A DNA stretch of 11,107 bases from Candidatus Daviesbacteria bacterium. GTDB taxonomy: Bacteria; Patescibacteria; Microgenomatia; Daviesbacterales; UBA10151. Below are positions 1-7,722 of the stretch, piece after piece. The DNA lies in the NCBI GenBank assembly GCA_030648435.1, contig JAUSHE010000027.1, positions 1 through 11,107 of the forward strand. Direction: 5' to 3'. Under the pieces are notes generated by a model. It saw only the letters and a list, made by a program, of their open reading frames with translations, ran no database searches and was not told where the DNA came from. Position numbers and translations under genes: made by a program. Within the stretch, counting starts at the first letter, position 1; every line of letters begins with the position of its first letter.

Positions 1-2874
1 AAAATTATCATCAAAGGCGCCAGGGAGCATAATCTTAAAAATATTGACCTGGAAATCCCCAAGAACAAACTGGTGGTTATTACCGGTATTTCCGGATCGG
101 GAAAATCCTCCCTTTCTTTTGACACCCTTTATGCTGAAGGCCAGCGCCGCTATGTAGAATCGCTTTCTTCTTATGCCAGGCAATTTTTAGGGGTAATGGA
201 TAAGCCGGATGTAGATTTGATAGAAGGGTTGTCACCTGCCATTTCCATTGACCAGAAAGGTGTTTCCCATAATCCGCGTTCAACTGTTGGTACAACCACT
301 GAAATTTATGACTATTTAAGGCTGCTTTTTGCCAGAGTGGGCCACCCTCATTGTCCCGTCTGCGGTTTAGAAATCTCCAAAATGTCAGTTGAACAGATGG
401 CGCTAGCCATCCTGAGTGTGAGCGAAGGATCCCATAAAGGAAGAAGAATTATGGTGCTTGCGCCGGTAGTTAAGGACAGGAAAGGGGAGTATAACCAGCT
501 TTTTGAAGACTTTAAGAAGAAAGGATTCTCTAAAGCAAGAATTGACGGACAGGTCAGGGATTTGTCGGAAGATTTGGTACTGATAAAAACAAACAAACAT
601 ACGATTGATTTAGTGGTAGACCGAATGGTCCTGAGCGCAGCCGAAGGATCTAATATATACTCAAGACTCACACAAAGTATTGAGACAGCGCTAAAATTAG
701 GTGAAGGATCTGTGATTATATCGGAAGTTACCGATGCCTCGCTGGAGTTTCCCCAGAATCCTAAAAAAATGCAGGATCAGCTATACTCAGAAAGATTTGC
801 CTGTCCGGTTGATAATATTTCTCTGCCGGAGATTGAACCACGGCTTTTATCTTTTAATTCTCCCCACGGTGCCTGTCCTGTTTGTACCGGACTGGGTACG
901 CTTCTTAAGATAGATGAAACTACTATTTTAAACCCGATTTTATCTATTGCTGAAGGCGGGATTTTACCGATGAGTAAGCTTGCCTCAAATGATACCTGGT
1001 TTTCCAGACTCATTGAAGCTGTCGGAAAAGAATATAAATTTGATTTAAGTACCAGATTAGGTCAGCTGAGCCCCGAATCCGGAAAAGTTTTGCTTTTTGG
1101 AGCAGGGGACAGGGAATTTAAGGTTGAAGGTAAAAATAGGCAGGGCAGATGGACACATTTTTACTCCGGATTTGGAGGACTGATTGCTTATCTTAGGGAA
1201 AGGCATGAAACAACCGAATCGGATTTTGTTAAAGCTGAAATTGAAAAGTACATGTATAAGGAAATTTGCCCCAGGTGCAAAGGCGCCAGGCTTAAAGATG
1301 AAGCATTGTCGGTCACTATAAATGAATTAAATATTGCTGAAGTAACCAGTCAGTCAATTGTCCAGTCTCTTGAATGGGTTAAAAATATTGAACTATCCAA
1401 CAGGGAAGCACAAATTGCCACACCGATCGTGAAGGAGGTCATGGCTCGCTTAAAATTTTTAATTGATGTTGGTCTGGATTATTTAACGTTGGATCGAGCT
1501 GCCACGACTTTGGCAGGAGGGGAATCGCAAAGGATCAGGTTAGCTTCGCAAATAGGCTCAGGTCTATCAGGAGTGTTATATGTGCTGGATGAGCCGTCAA
1601 TTGGTTTGCACCAGCGCGACAATATCAGGTTGATTGAAACATTAAAAAGGCTTAGAGATTTGGGAAATACGGTAATTGTAAATGAGCATGATGCAGAAAC
1701 AATGGAAACTGCGGATTTGCTGATAGAGATTGGGCCGGGAGCCGGCGAACACGGGGGGAACATCGTATTTATAGGCACACCGGAGGAGATTAAAAAAAGC
1801 CCTGTTTCTTTAACAGGCCAGTATTTATCAGGAAAGAAAAAGATACAAATTGCCAAAGAATTTAAAAAAGAAATAGTTGATACGGGAGAGCTGAAGATTT
1901 TAGGCGCTTCGGAGCATAATTTAAAAAATATTAATGTGTCTTTTCCTTTGGGGAAGTTTATTGCAGTAACAGGTGTATCAGGTTCGGGTAAATCAACTTT
2001 AATCCATGATATTTTATATAAGGCTCTTGCTCAAATTATTTACAAATCAAGGGAAAAAGCAGGGTTATACAAAAGCATGGAAGGGGAGCAGTATGTGGAT
2101 AAAGTAGTTTTAGTTGACCAGTCCCCTATTGGCCGTACTCCCCGTTCAAACCCTGCCACCTACACCGGAGCATTTACTTTTATCAGGGATTTATACGCGC
2201 AGTCACCTGAAGCAAAGATTAGGGGTTATAAACCGGGCAGGTTTTCATTTAATGTTAAAGGCGGCAGGTGTGAAGTTTGTGAGGGTGAAGGGACTTTAAA
2301 AATTGAAATGCAGTTTTTGCCGGATGTTTATGTGACTTGTGAGAGCTGTAACGGTAAAAGGTACAACAGGGAGGCTTTGGAGATTCACTTTAAGGATAAA
2401 AATATAGCGGAGGTATTGGATATGACAGTTGAAGAGGCGTTGAAATTTTTTGAGAATATCCCCCATGTTAAAAACAAACTGCGGGTTTTATTCGATGTGG
2501 GTTTGGGATATATCAGGCTGGGCCAGCCTGCTCCGACTCTGTCAGGAGGTGAAGCCCAGAGGATTAAGCTTTCTGCGGAACTGTCCAAGAGGCCTACCGG
2601 CCATACTATGTATATTTTGGATGAGCCTACTACGGGACTTCATTTTGCCGATATTGAAAGATTGCTAACTATTTTACGGAAGCTGGTTAATAACGGAAAT
2701 ACAGTAGTAATTATTGAGCACAATTTAGATGTTATTAAAAATACGGATTGGATAATAGACTTAGGTCCGGAAGGTGGGGATAAAGGGGGTAAAGTGGTAG
2801 CCGAAGGCACTCCTGCCAATGTTGCCAAAATAAAATCTTCCTACACAGGTCAATATCTGGCAAAGATACTATGA
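1..2874 (+). CDS. uvrA: Excinuclease ABC subunit A (UvrA), 5' end cut by window edge
   Basis: UvrA is the damage-sensing ATPase of nucleotide excision repair; it scans DNA as a dimer and loads UvrB. The reading frame is open from base 1 and already shows the family N-terminus (GAREHNLKNI), so only a few codons are missing; the GTG at 73 is internal. About 956 codons are visible, normal for the family. Nucleotide-binding domain 1 has Walker A GISGSGKSS (about 85-111), signature LAGGESQ (about 1510; usually LSGGEAQ) and Walker B VLDEPS. Domain 2 has GVSGSGKST, LSGGEAQRIKL and ILDEPTTGLH. Zinc ligands: CPVC (352-363) with CPRC (1267-1278), and a C-terminal C-X2-C-X19-C-X2-C (2269-2349), are intact. 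In the other module the first pair reads CPVD (802-813) instead of CPxC, while CPVC (874-885) is kept. The stop overlaps the next start (ATGA). Identification is secure. Confidence 0.98.
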   Translation, partial: KIIIKGAREHNLKNIDLEIPKNKLVVITGISGSGKSSLSFDTLYAEGQRRYVESLSSYARQFLGVMDKPDVDLIEGLSPAISIDQKGVSHNPRSTVGTTTEIYDYLRLLFARVGHPHCPVCGLEISKMSVEQMALAILSVSEGSHKGRRIMVLAPVVKDRKGEYNQLFEDFKKKGFSKARIDGQVRDLSEDLVLIKTNKHTIDLVVDRMVLSAAEGSNIYSRLTQSIETALKLGEGSVIISEVTDASLEFPQNPKKMQDQLYSERFACPVDNISLPEIEPRLLSFNSPHGACPVCTGLGTLLKIDETTILNPILSIAEGGILPMSKLASNDTWFSRLIEAVGKEYKFDLSTRLGQLSPESGKVLLFGAGDREFKVEGKNRQGRWTHFYSGFGGLIAYLRERHETTESDFVKAEIEKYMYKEICPRCKGARLKDEALSVTINELNIAEVTSQSIVQSLEWVKNIELSNREAQIATPIVKEVMARLKFLIDVGLDYLTLDRAATTLAGGESQRIRLASQIGSGLSGVLYVLDEPSIGLHQRDNIRLIETLKRLRDLGNTVIVNEHDAETMETADLLIEIGPGAGEHGGNIVFIGTPEEIKKSPVSLTGQYLSGKKKIQIAKEFKKEIVDTGELKILGASEHNLKNINVSFPLGKFIAVTGVSGSGKSTLIHDILYKALAQIIYKSREKAGLYKSMEGEQYVDKVVLVDQSPIGRTPRSNPATYTGAFTFIRDLYAQSPEAKIRGYKPGRFSFNVKGGRCEVCEGEGTLKIEMQFLPDVYVTCESCNGKRYNREALEIHFKDKNIAEVLDMTVEEALKFFENIPHVKNKLRVLFDVGLGYIRLGQPAPTLSGGEAQRIKLSAELSKRPTGHTMYILDEPTTGLHFADIERLLTILRKLVNNGNTVVIIEHNLDVIKNTDWIIDLGPEGGDKGGKVVAEGTPANVAKIKSSYTGQYLAKIL

Positions 2875-3554
2875 GAACAATAGATACCGAGCACGAATTG
2901 TGGCAAACAACTGATCCAAGAATCGCCGCTATTGAAGATAAAAATGACTTCCTTTTTGGAGATAGTAAAATTATTTGTGCTTTGTTTAATTTAGCCTCGA
3001 AACTAGAGCCAAGGGTTTTAGAATTTGATACTTTGGTGGGAGATGATGCTAGCGGAAGATTACCAACGCTTTTTTTAAGGAAAGTTCTGAATAATTTGAG
3101 GATTGCCCGAGGGGGAGATAATATACAAACACTATTCATTGCAGGGGGTAGTAATTTCCTACCGGGGGTAGGGTCATCAGGTATAGAGTCGTTAATCCGC
3201 CGGCAGTCGGAACTAGGCAGTATACTTTTTTCCACCGAGTATATTAGAGAGGGTCGATCCGCTGCAATTCTTACAGAATTTCTCCAGAAAAAGGGTATGG
3301 ATGTTACTATCGCTGCTGTAACCGTTTCTTATGAGCTAGATACGCACCAAGTAAACTACCCCCTTTATTATGGAGAGATTGATGATGGACCGTTTCTTGT
3401 TTTTTACATCAGGCATGAATATTGCGGAGTTGAAAAAATTGGTCCCGGGCCATATCATATTGTTCGAGCCAGTGACTATAATCCACGGAAGGTAAGGGAA
3501 GCTAGAATGACAATCAACAATCTGGCAGATGGATATTTACGACTGCGATCTTAA
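2871..3554 (+). CDS. Phosphoribosyltransferase-like protein of unknown function
   Basis: This 227-residue protein has no signal peptide or membrane segment and is probably cytosolic. I do not recognise it as a named gene. Two stretches recall type I phosphoribosyltransferase folds. Residues 53-72 contain VGDDASGRLPTLFLRKV, followed by a hydrophobic strand near residues 86-91. Residues 118-131 read ILFSTEYIREGRSA and are followed by a helix and strand (AILTEFLQKKGMDVTIAAV). That is the position and shape of a PRPP-binding loop (hydrophobic strand, acidic pair, small/Gly/Ser turn, helix, strand). The usual acidic pair is E-Y here, so catalysis may be altered or lost. The fold assignment is inference from pattern only. 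The start overlaps the uvrA stop by four bases (ATGA), so it is probably translationally coupled to uvrA. A role beside DNA repair or nucleotide metabolism is suggested by position alone. It could also be an unrelated Rossmann-like protein. Confidence 0.85.
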   Translation: MRTIDTEHELWQTTDPRIAAIEDKNDFLFGDSKIICALFNLASKLEPRVLEFDTLVGDDASGRLPTLFLRKVLNNLRIARGGDNIQTLFIAGGSNFLPGVGSSGIESLIRRQSELGSILFSTEYIREGRSAAILTEFLQKKGMDVTIAAVTVSYELDTHQVNYPLYYGEIDDGPFLVFYIRHEYCGVEKIGPGPYHIVRASDYNPRKVREARMTINNLADGYLRLRS

Positions 3555-3560
3555 GGCAAA

Positions 3561-3589
3561 ATGACAAATGGAGTCAGACTAGGTAAGAT
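3561..3589 (+). promoter_or_regulatory. Promoter-like site placed for a leaderless transcript
   Basis: ATGACA (3561-3566, 5 of 6 against TTGACA) is followed by a 17-base spacer and TAAGAT (3584-3589, 4 of 6 against TATAAT, with the key first, second and last bases matched). Only six bases separate it from the ATG at 3596, which would put transcription start on or next to the start codon. It lies in the 41-base gap after the previous gene. No Shine-Dalgarno sequence is present. Confidence 0.5.
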
Positions 3590-3595
3590 ATAGCA

Positions 3596-5476
3596 ATGAT
3601 TAAAAAGATTACATTTCTGTTTGTCTTATTGGCATTTGTATGGGTCCCAAAGGCCTTTGCCGCGAATGAGTTTGCCACCTCTTATGATATTGTTTATGAC
3701 ATAGATGAGAATGGGGTGACTACGGTTACGGAAAAAATTACCCTTAGGAATTTAACCTCGGAGTATTATGCCAATCAATTCAAGTTAACTATCGGTGCGA
3801 CCGAAGTTTCCGATATAAAGGTCTCAGATCCTTCCGGTCCGCTGTCTGTAACCAGTGAACAAAAAGACACGTCAACTACCATAGAGGTTAAATTTAACCA
3901 GCAAGTGGCGGGCTTAGGTAAAACCCTGTCCTGGAATCTTTCCTTTAAATCCTCAGATTTTGCGGAAAAATCAGGAAAAATTTGGGAAGTCAGGGTTCCT
4001 AAAATTTCCTCTACCTCAAATCTGGAGAGCTACAATTTGACCATCTCTGTTCCTTTAGGCTTTGGGGATTTGTCATCTGTCAGCCCCCTGCCTAAAAACC
4101 GTTCCATTTCCGCCGGGAAGATATTTTTAAACTTCGATATGAGTCAGCTAAAATCATCCGGGGTATCTGCCAGCTTTGGCACCAATCAACTGTTTGACTT
4201 TAATCTGACATATCACTTGCAAAATACAAATTTGATCCCGATTTTAACCAATATTGCCCTGCCGCCGGATACGCCGTTTCAGGATGTCATTTTTCAAAGA
4301 ATTGAACCAAAACCGCTTAATGTCACCGTAGATCCGGATGGTAACTATTTGGGCTGGTACAAATTAGCAAGGGGCGAAAAAATTGATGTTAAGGTTAGCG
4401 GGTCTGCGAAACTTTATTCCAACTCCAAGGTAAAAAATCCATATCTCCCGGAGGATTTGAAGAATAAATACACGTCTGCCGATAAATATTGGGAGAAGGA
4501 TAATCCGCAAATCGTTGCCAAACTGGATGAGATTTTGAAAGCAGGTGAGCCGCAGAATACGGAAGAAAAAGCCAAACTGATTTTTCATTTTGTAGTAGAT
4601 TTCCTTAAATATGATTCTAAAAGGCTTGAAGGGGATATTGAAAGATTAGGCGCTGTGACTGCTTTAAATAATCCGGAGCAGGCAGTTTGTATGGAATTTA
4701 CGGATCTTTTTATAGCACTGACCCGGGCAGCAAATATCCCCGCACGGGAGCTAAATGGTTATGCATACTCATCCAATAACACTCTCAGACCGAGTTCACT
4801 CACGAAAGATATTCTGCATTCATGGCCGGAATATTGGGATGACAGCAGAGGCTGGGTGATGGTTGACCCGACATGGGAAAATACCACCGGCGGAGTTGAT
4901 TATTTCAATAAACTGGATCTAAATCACTTTGTTTTTGTTGTGAAAGGAACTTCTTCCCAGGAACCAATACCTGCAGGATCGTATAAGTATCAGGGACAAG
5001 ACAGCAATGATGTAAAAGTCACGCTGTCGGAAAATGACTTTTTGGGAAAAGCTCAAATTGAAGAAAAAATAGAAGTGTCCGACCCAATTTTTGCCGGTTT
5101 TCCGGTTACGGTAAAATTAAAGTTAACCAATACCGGTAATGGTTTTTACTCCTCAGTGCCGGTCACAATTACCGCAGATAAGCTGATCATCTTAAATCCC
5201 GAAAGCAAAATGTCAGGTTTGATTCCGGCATATGGTGCCGCTTCGTATGATTTCAAGTTCAGGACAAAATCTTTATTTGATTCCTACGATGATATAATTA
5301 CAATTCAGGCAGGCGGGCAGAAGTATACAAAACAAGTAACAGTTAAACCTTTCCTGCTGTTTCAGCCCATACCTATGATGGTCGGGATCATTGCAGTACT
5401 GATGGCTTTGATTTATTTTGGTGTTTTGGGCACCCATTTGTATAGATTCAGATTTTCTAAACGCAAAAAAAGCTAA
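3596..5476 (+). CDS. Secreted, membrane-anchored transglutaminase-like (cysteine protease fold) protein
   Basis: The 626-residue protein starts with a clear signal peptide (hydrophobic MIKKITFLFVLLAFVW, likely cleavage after AFA near residue 23). It ends with one membrane helix (about 595-616) and a basic tail (RFSKRKKS), so most of it should face outside the cell. Residues about 25-230 are beta-rich. The middle carries a transglutaminase-like core with a recognisable triad: C365 in QAVCMEF, H408 in LHSWPEYW and D424 in VMVDPTWE. This is the standard Cys-His-Asp order and spacing for the superfamily. Residues about 490-590 look like an Ig-type domain (VKLKLTNTGNGFYSSVPVTI). Bacterial members act as peptidases, amidases or crosslinkers of surface proteins or cell wall; the substrate here is unknown. 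The stop is directly followed by the uvrC ATG. A promoter-like site precedes the gene. Confidence 0.93.
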   Translation: MIKKITFLFVLLAFVWVPKAFAANEFATSYDIVYDIDENGVTTVTEKITLRNLTSEYYANQFKLTIGATEVSDIKVSDPSGPLSVTSEQKDTSTTIEVKFNQQVAGLGKTLSWNLSFKSSDFAEKSGKIWEVRVPKISSTSNLESYNLTISVPLGFGDLSSVSPLPKNRSISAGKIFLNFDMSQLKSSGVSASFGTNQLFDFNLTYHLQNTNLIPILTNIALPPDTPFQDVIFQRIEPKPLNVTVDPDGNYLGWYKLARGEKIDVKVSGSAKLYSNSKVKNPYLPEDLKNKYTSADKYWEKDNPQIVAKLDEILKAGEPQNTEEKAKLIFHFVVDFLKYDSKRLEGDIERLGAVTALNNPEQAVCMEFTDLFIALTRAANIPARELNGYAYSSNNTLRPSSLTKDILHSWPEYWDDSRGWVMVDPTWENTTGGVDYFNKLDLNHFVFVVKGTSSQEPIPAGSYKYQGQDSNDVKVTLSENDFLGKAQIEEKIEVSDPIFAGFPVTVKLKLTNTGNGFYSSVPVTITADKLIILNPESKMSGLIPAYGAASYDFKFRTKSLFDSYDDIITIQAGGQKYTKQVTVKPFLLFQPIPMMVGIIAVLMALIYFGVLGTHLYRFRFSKRKKS

Positions 5477-6682
5477 ATGTTACCCAGTAGCCCGGGTGTT
5501 TATATTTTTAAAGATAAGCAGGGGCAGGTTTTATATGTCGGTAAAGCCATTGACCTGCGAAGCAGGGTTGCATCATACAAACGGTCCGATAACCCCAAAA
5601 CCCAGAAATTAAATAGTAAAACCACTAAGGTTGAAACTATAGTAGTCGAGTCAGAACTGGAAGCTTTAATTTTAGAGGTAAACTTTATAAAAAAATATCT
5701 TCCGCCTTTTAATGTCAGATTAATTGATGATAAGGATTACCTCTATATCGCCATTTCCGAGGACGACTTTCCTAAGGTCATTACTGCCAGAAAAAATAAT
5801 TTAACAAAAAAATTCTGGGGACCTTTCCCATCCAGCCGTACTGTAAGAGAAACCTTAAAATCTTTAAGAAAAGTTTTTCCCTGGTGTTCAGCTTCGCAAG
5901 GCGTCCCCTTACAGCTCAAACCCTGTTTTTATTATCACTTGGGTTTGTGTCAGGGTGCTTGTACCGGTGAAATCACAAAAGAAGATTATAGAAAGATAAT
6001 TAACGGATTTTCCAAATTTATGGATGGAAAAAAAGATCAATTGATATCGGATTTAACTAAAGAAATGAAACTAGCTTCTGAAAGACAAAATTTTGAAGAG
6101 GCTGCAAAAATTAAGAAAAACATACAAGGGATTTTGTATTTGACTCAGGCAAACAGAACTAAGCTTTATTTAGAAAACCCTAATTTTCTGGAACAGGAAA
6201 GTAAAGTTGCCCTGGAAGAGCTACAGAAAGATTTAAACTTGAAAAAATTACCGGAAAGAATAGAAGGATATGATATTTCAAATATCCAAGGTAAAGAAGC
6301 CACAGGATCGATGGTGGTTTTAACAAAAGGTGAAATTGATAAAAGCCAGTATCGAAAGTTTAAGATTAAAATTTCAGACAAGACCAACGATATAGCAATG
6401 CACAGAGAAATCCTCCAAAGGAGGATGAGACATACTGAGTGGCCAATGCCTGATTTAATAATTATTGACGGAGGTAGGGGACAGGCGCGGGCTGTCATGA
6501 CAACAATTCCAGTTTTTGGAATTGCCAAAAAAATGGAGTGGCTCTATCCCCCACAAGGGGAAGTGATTAAATTATCCAGGAAAAGCCTTTCTTTAAAGCT
6601 TTTACAGAAACTGCGCGATGAGGCCCACCGTTTTGCTATTTCTTATCACAGGAAACTTCGTGGTAAAATAATATTCAAATGA
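5477..6682 (+). CDS. uvrC: Excinuclease ABC subunit C (UvrC), short form without helix-hairpin-helix domain
   Basis: UvrC makes both incisions in nucleotide excision repair after UvrB engages the lesion. The N-terminus is a GIY-YIG nuclease (GVYIFKDKQGQVLYVGKA, residues 7-24, then LRSRV and the glutamate-containing ESELEALILE). A Cys cluster follows near residues 153-162 (CFYYHLGLCQGAC), then a UvrB-interacting UVR helix pair (NFEEAAKIKKNI, about 205-220). The RNase H-like nuclease keeps D266 (YDISNIQG), D331 (IIDGGRGQ) and the DEAHRFAISYHR motif with H384 and H391. At 401 residues it is far shorter than the usual roughly 600. Only about 50 residues separate the UVR motif from the first catalytic Asp, and the protein stops ten residues after H391, so the C-terminal (HhH)2 DNA-binding domain is absent. 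The ATG is preceded directly by an in-frame TAA and no other start is possible. The stop overlaps the next start (ATGA). Confidence 0.96.
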   Translation: MLPSSPGVYIFKDKQGQVLYVGKAIDLRSRVASYKRSDNPKTQKLNSKTTKVETIVVESELEALILEVNFIKKYLPPFNVRLIDDKDYLYIAISEDDFPKVITARKNNLTKKFWGPFPSSRTVRETLKSLRKVFPWCSASQGVPLQLKPCFYYHLGLCQGACTGEITKEDYRKIINGFSKFMDGKKDQLISDLTKEMKLASERQNFEEAAKIKKNIQGILYLTQANRTKLYLENPNFLEQESKVALEELQKDLNLKKLPERIEGYDISNIQGKEATGSMVVLTKGEIDKSQYRKFKIKISDKTNDIAMHREILQRRMRHTEWPMPDLIIIDGGRGQARAVMTTIPVFGIAKKMEWLYPPQGEVIKLSRKSLSLKLLQKLRDEAHRFAISYHRKLRGKIIFK

Positions 6683-7080
6683 AAACACTGCTGAGGTATT
6701 TTTTTATCAATCTTGGTGCACTTTGGGTAACAACTATCATGATCCCCGGCTTGACTTATTCAGGAGGATTCAAAAGCTTAATCATCGGAGGACTGGTTTT
6801 TATGCTGATAAACATGATTTTGGTTCCTCTTTTAAAAATTCTCCTATTGCCGCTTAATCTGTTGACCTTAGGTTTTTTTGCCTGGGTTACCAATGTGCTG
6901 GCGCTTTATGCCCTGACTACTGTTGTGTCTAATTTTCAGCTGGTACCTTATAACTTTGCAGGTTTCAGCGCTTCTTTTATAGTAATTCCGCCTTATGAGC
7001 TGTCAACTTTTTTAGTCGCGGTTGTTGCTTCTTTTATGATTGGTATCATTACTCATTTCCTGCAGTGGCTGGTTCACTGA
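6679..7080 (+). CDS. Phage holin family 4 / YvlD-like small membrane protein
   Basis: This 133-residue, very hydrophobic protein has about four predicted membrane helices: roughly residues 5-24, 31-52, 56-83 and 108-130. The pattern of an N-terminal LLRYFFINLGALWVTTIMIPG, then LIIGGLVFMLINMILVPLLK, LPLNLLTLGFF and a late FLVAVVASFMIGII helix matches the family named after a mycobacteriophage holin and Bacillus YvlD. Length is normal. Despite the name, chromosomal members like this are not evidence of a prophage, and their function is unknown. The ATG overlaps the uvrC stop (ATGA), implying co-transcription and coupling with uvrC. There is no Shine-Dalgarno sequence upstream. Confidence 0.88.
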   Translation: MKTLLRYFFINLGALWVTTIMIPGLTYSGGFKSLIIGGLVFMLINMILVPLLKILLLPLNLLTLGFFAWVTNVLALYALTTVVSNFQLVPYNFAGFSASFIVIPPYELSTFLVAVVASFMIGIITHFLQWLVH

Positions 7081-7081
7081 T

Positions 7082-7111
7082 TTGACTTTGAACCCTTTTA
7101 TAACTGATAAT
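7082..7111 (+). promoter_or_regulatory. Strong promoter-like site, leaderless arrangement
   Basis: TTGACT (7082-7087, 5 of 6) lies 18 bases from GATAAT (7106-7111, 5 of 6). The ATG at 7118 begins six bases after the -10 box, so transcription should start at the A of the start codon. The -35 box begins one base after the stop of the preceding gene. It supports ATG 7118 over the in-frame upstream ATG at 7040, which lies inside the previous gene. Confidence 0.65.
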
Positions 7112-7117
7112 ACTCTG

Positions 7118-7705
7118 ATGGTAAAAACCAAACTATTTGCTTTTGCCGTAGGTCTAGTTTTACTTGTTTTCACAGCTTCACTGGCTTTGGCTGTTGAGCC
7201 GGAAATGGTTTATCCGGTAGATGGGCAAGCAATTGATCTTGAGGGTAGTTATATGTTCAAGGTCAAGCCGGTACAGGGTGCCAGTGGGTATTTATTTGGT
7301 CTATTTCAAAACGATGTGATGGTTTATGAAAACTACCGCGATACGGGCAACTTAAGTTTGGACGGTGAATTTTCACTACTGGAATCTAATCCCGCTCACG
7401 TTAATTTTCAAAGCGGCCAAGTTGAGGTAATGATTCGGGCTTTGATCAATGGCAATTGGAGTGAGGCCCGTAAAATTACTCTTACTTTACGTCCTTGGGG
7501 AAAATCAGTAGTAGTACCGGCAAAAGTAACAAACAATATTCAGGAGCAAATTTCGGCCGGTGCAACCGATAGTTCTGCTCTGCAGAGAAAAATTGATGAT
7601 TTGCAGAAAAAACTAGAGCAGTCCCAGCAAAAACAATCGGAGCTGGAAAACCGCTTAAGCCAGATTATAGCCTGGATTAAATCCCTTTTCCCCTTCTTCA
7701 AATAG
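7118..7705 (+). CDS. Small secreted protein with beta-sandwich-like domain and C-terminal coiled coil
   Basis: I do not recognise this 195-residue protein. From the ATG at 7118 it has a textbook signal peptide (MVKTKLFAFAVGLVLLVFTA, likely cleavage after ALA near residue 25). Residues about 26-130 are strand-rich and begin VEPEMVYPVDGQAIDL. With GASGYLFGLF and WSEARKITLTL they resemble a fibronectin III or Ig-like wrapper (inference). A linker leads to a charged heptad region (about 153-180, QRKIDDLQKKLEQSQQKQSE). The protein ends in a short amphipathic, aromatic tail (IIAWIKSLFPFFK) that could bind the membrane or a partner. The frame extends upstream to 7040, but that start would overlap the previous gene by 41 bases and destroy the signal peptide, so it is rejected. 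The promoter-like site at 7082-7111 points to ATG 7118. It is probably co-transcribed with secG. Confidence 0.82.
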   Translation: MVKTKLFAFAVGLVLLVFTASLALAVEPEMVYPVDGQAIDLEGSYMFKVKPVQGASGYLFGLFQNDVMVYENYRDTGNLSLDGEFSLLESNPAHVNFQSGQVEVMIRALINGNWSEARKITLTLRPWGKSVVVPAKVTNNIQEQISAGATDSSALQRKIDDLQKKLEQSQQKQSELENRLSQIIAWIKSLFPFFK

Positions 7706-7707
7706 TG

Positions 7708-7713
7708 TATAAT
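7708..7713 (+). promoter_or_regulatory. Perfect -10 box just ahead of secG
   Basis: TATAAT (7708-7713) begins two bases after the preceding stop codon and ends nine bases before the ATG at 7723. Transcription start is expected near 7720, giving an almost leaderless secG mRNA. No convincing -35 box lies 16-18 bases upstream (the region is C/T-rich), so its strength is uncertain. Confidence 0.45.
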
Positions 7714-7722
7714 GTTCTCCAA

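Noticed and set aside
6410..6426. Perfect 7-bp inverted repeat ATCCTCC-AAA-GGAGGAT within uvrC
   Set aside because: It lies in a conserved coding stretch with normal amino acids (ILQRRM). The GGAGG has no usable downstream start at proper spacing. Probably chance.
6679..7080. Prophage indicated by a holin-like gene
   Set aside because: Chromosomal members of this family are common outside phages. No capsid, integrase, lysin or attachment site is seen.
7040..7117. Upstream in-frame ATG at 7040 for the small secreted protein
   Set aside because: It would overlap the preceding gene by 41 bases and bury the signal peptide. The promoter-like site and signal peptide both fit ATG 7118.
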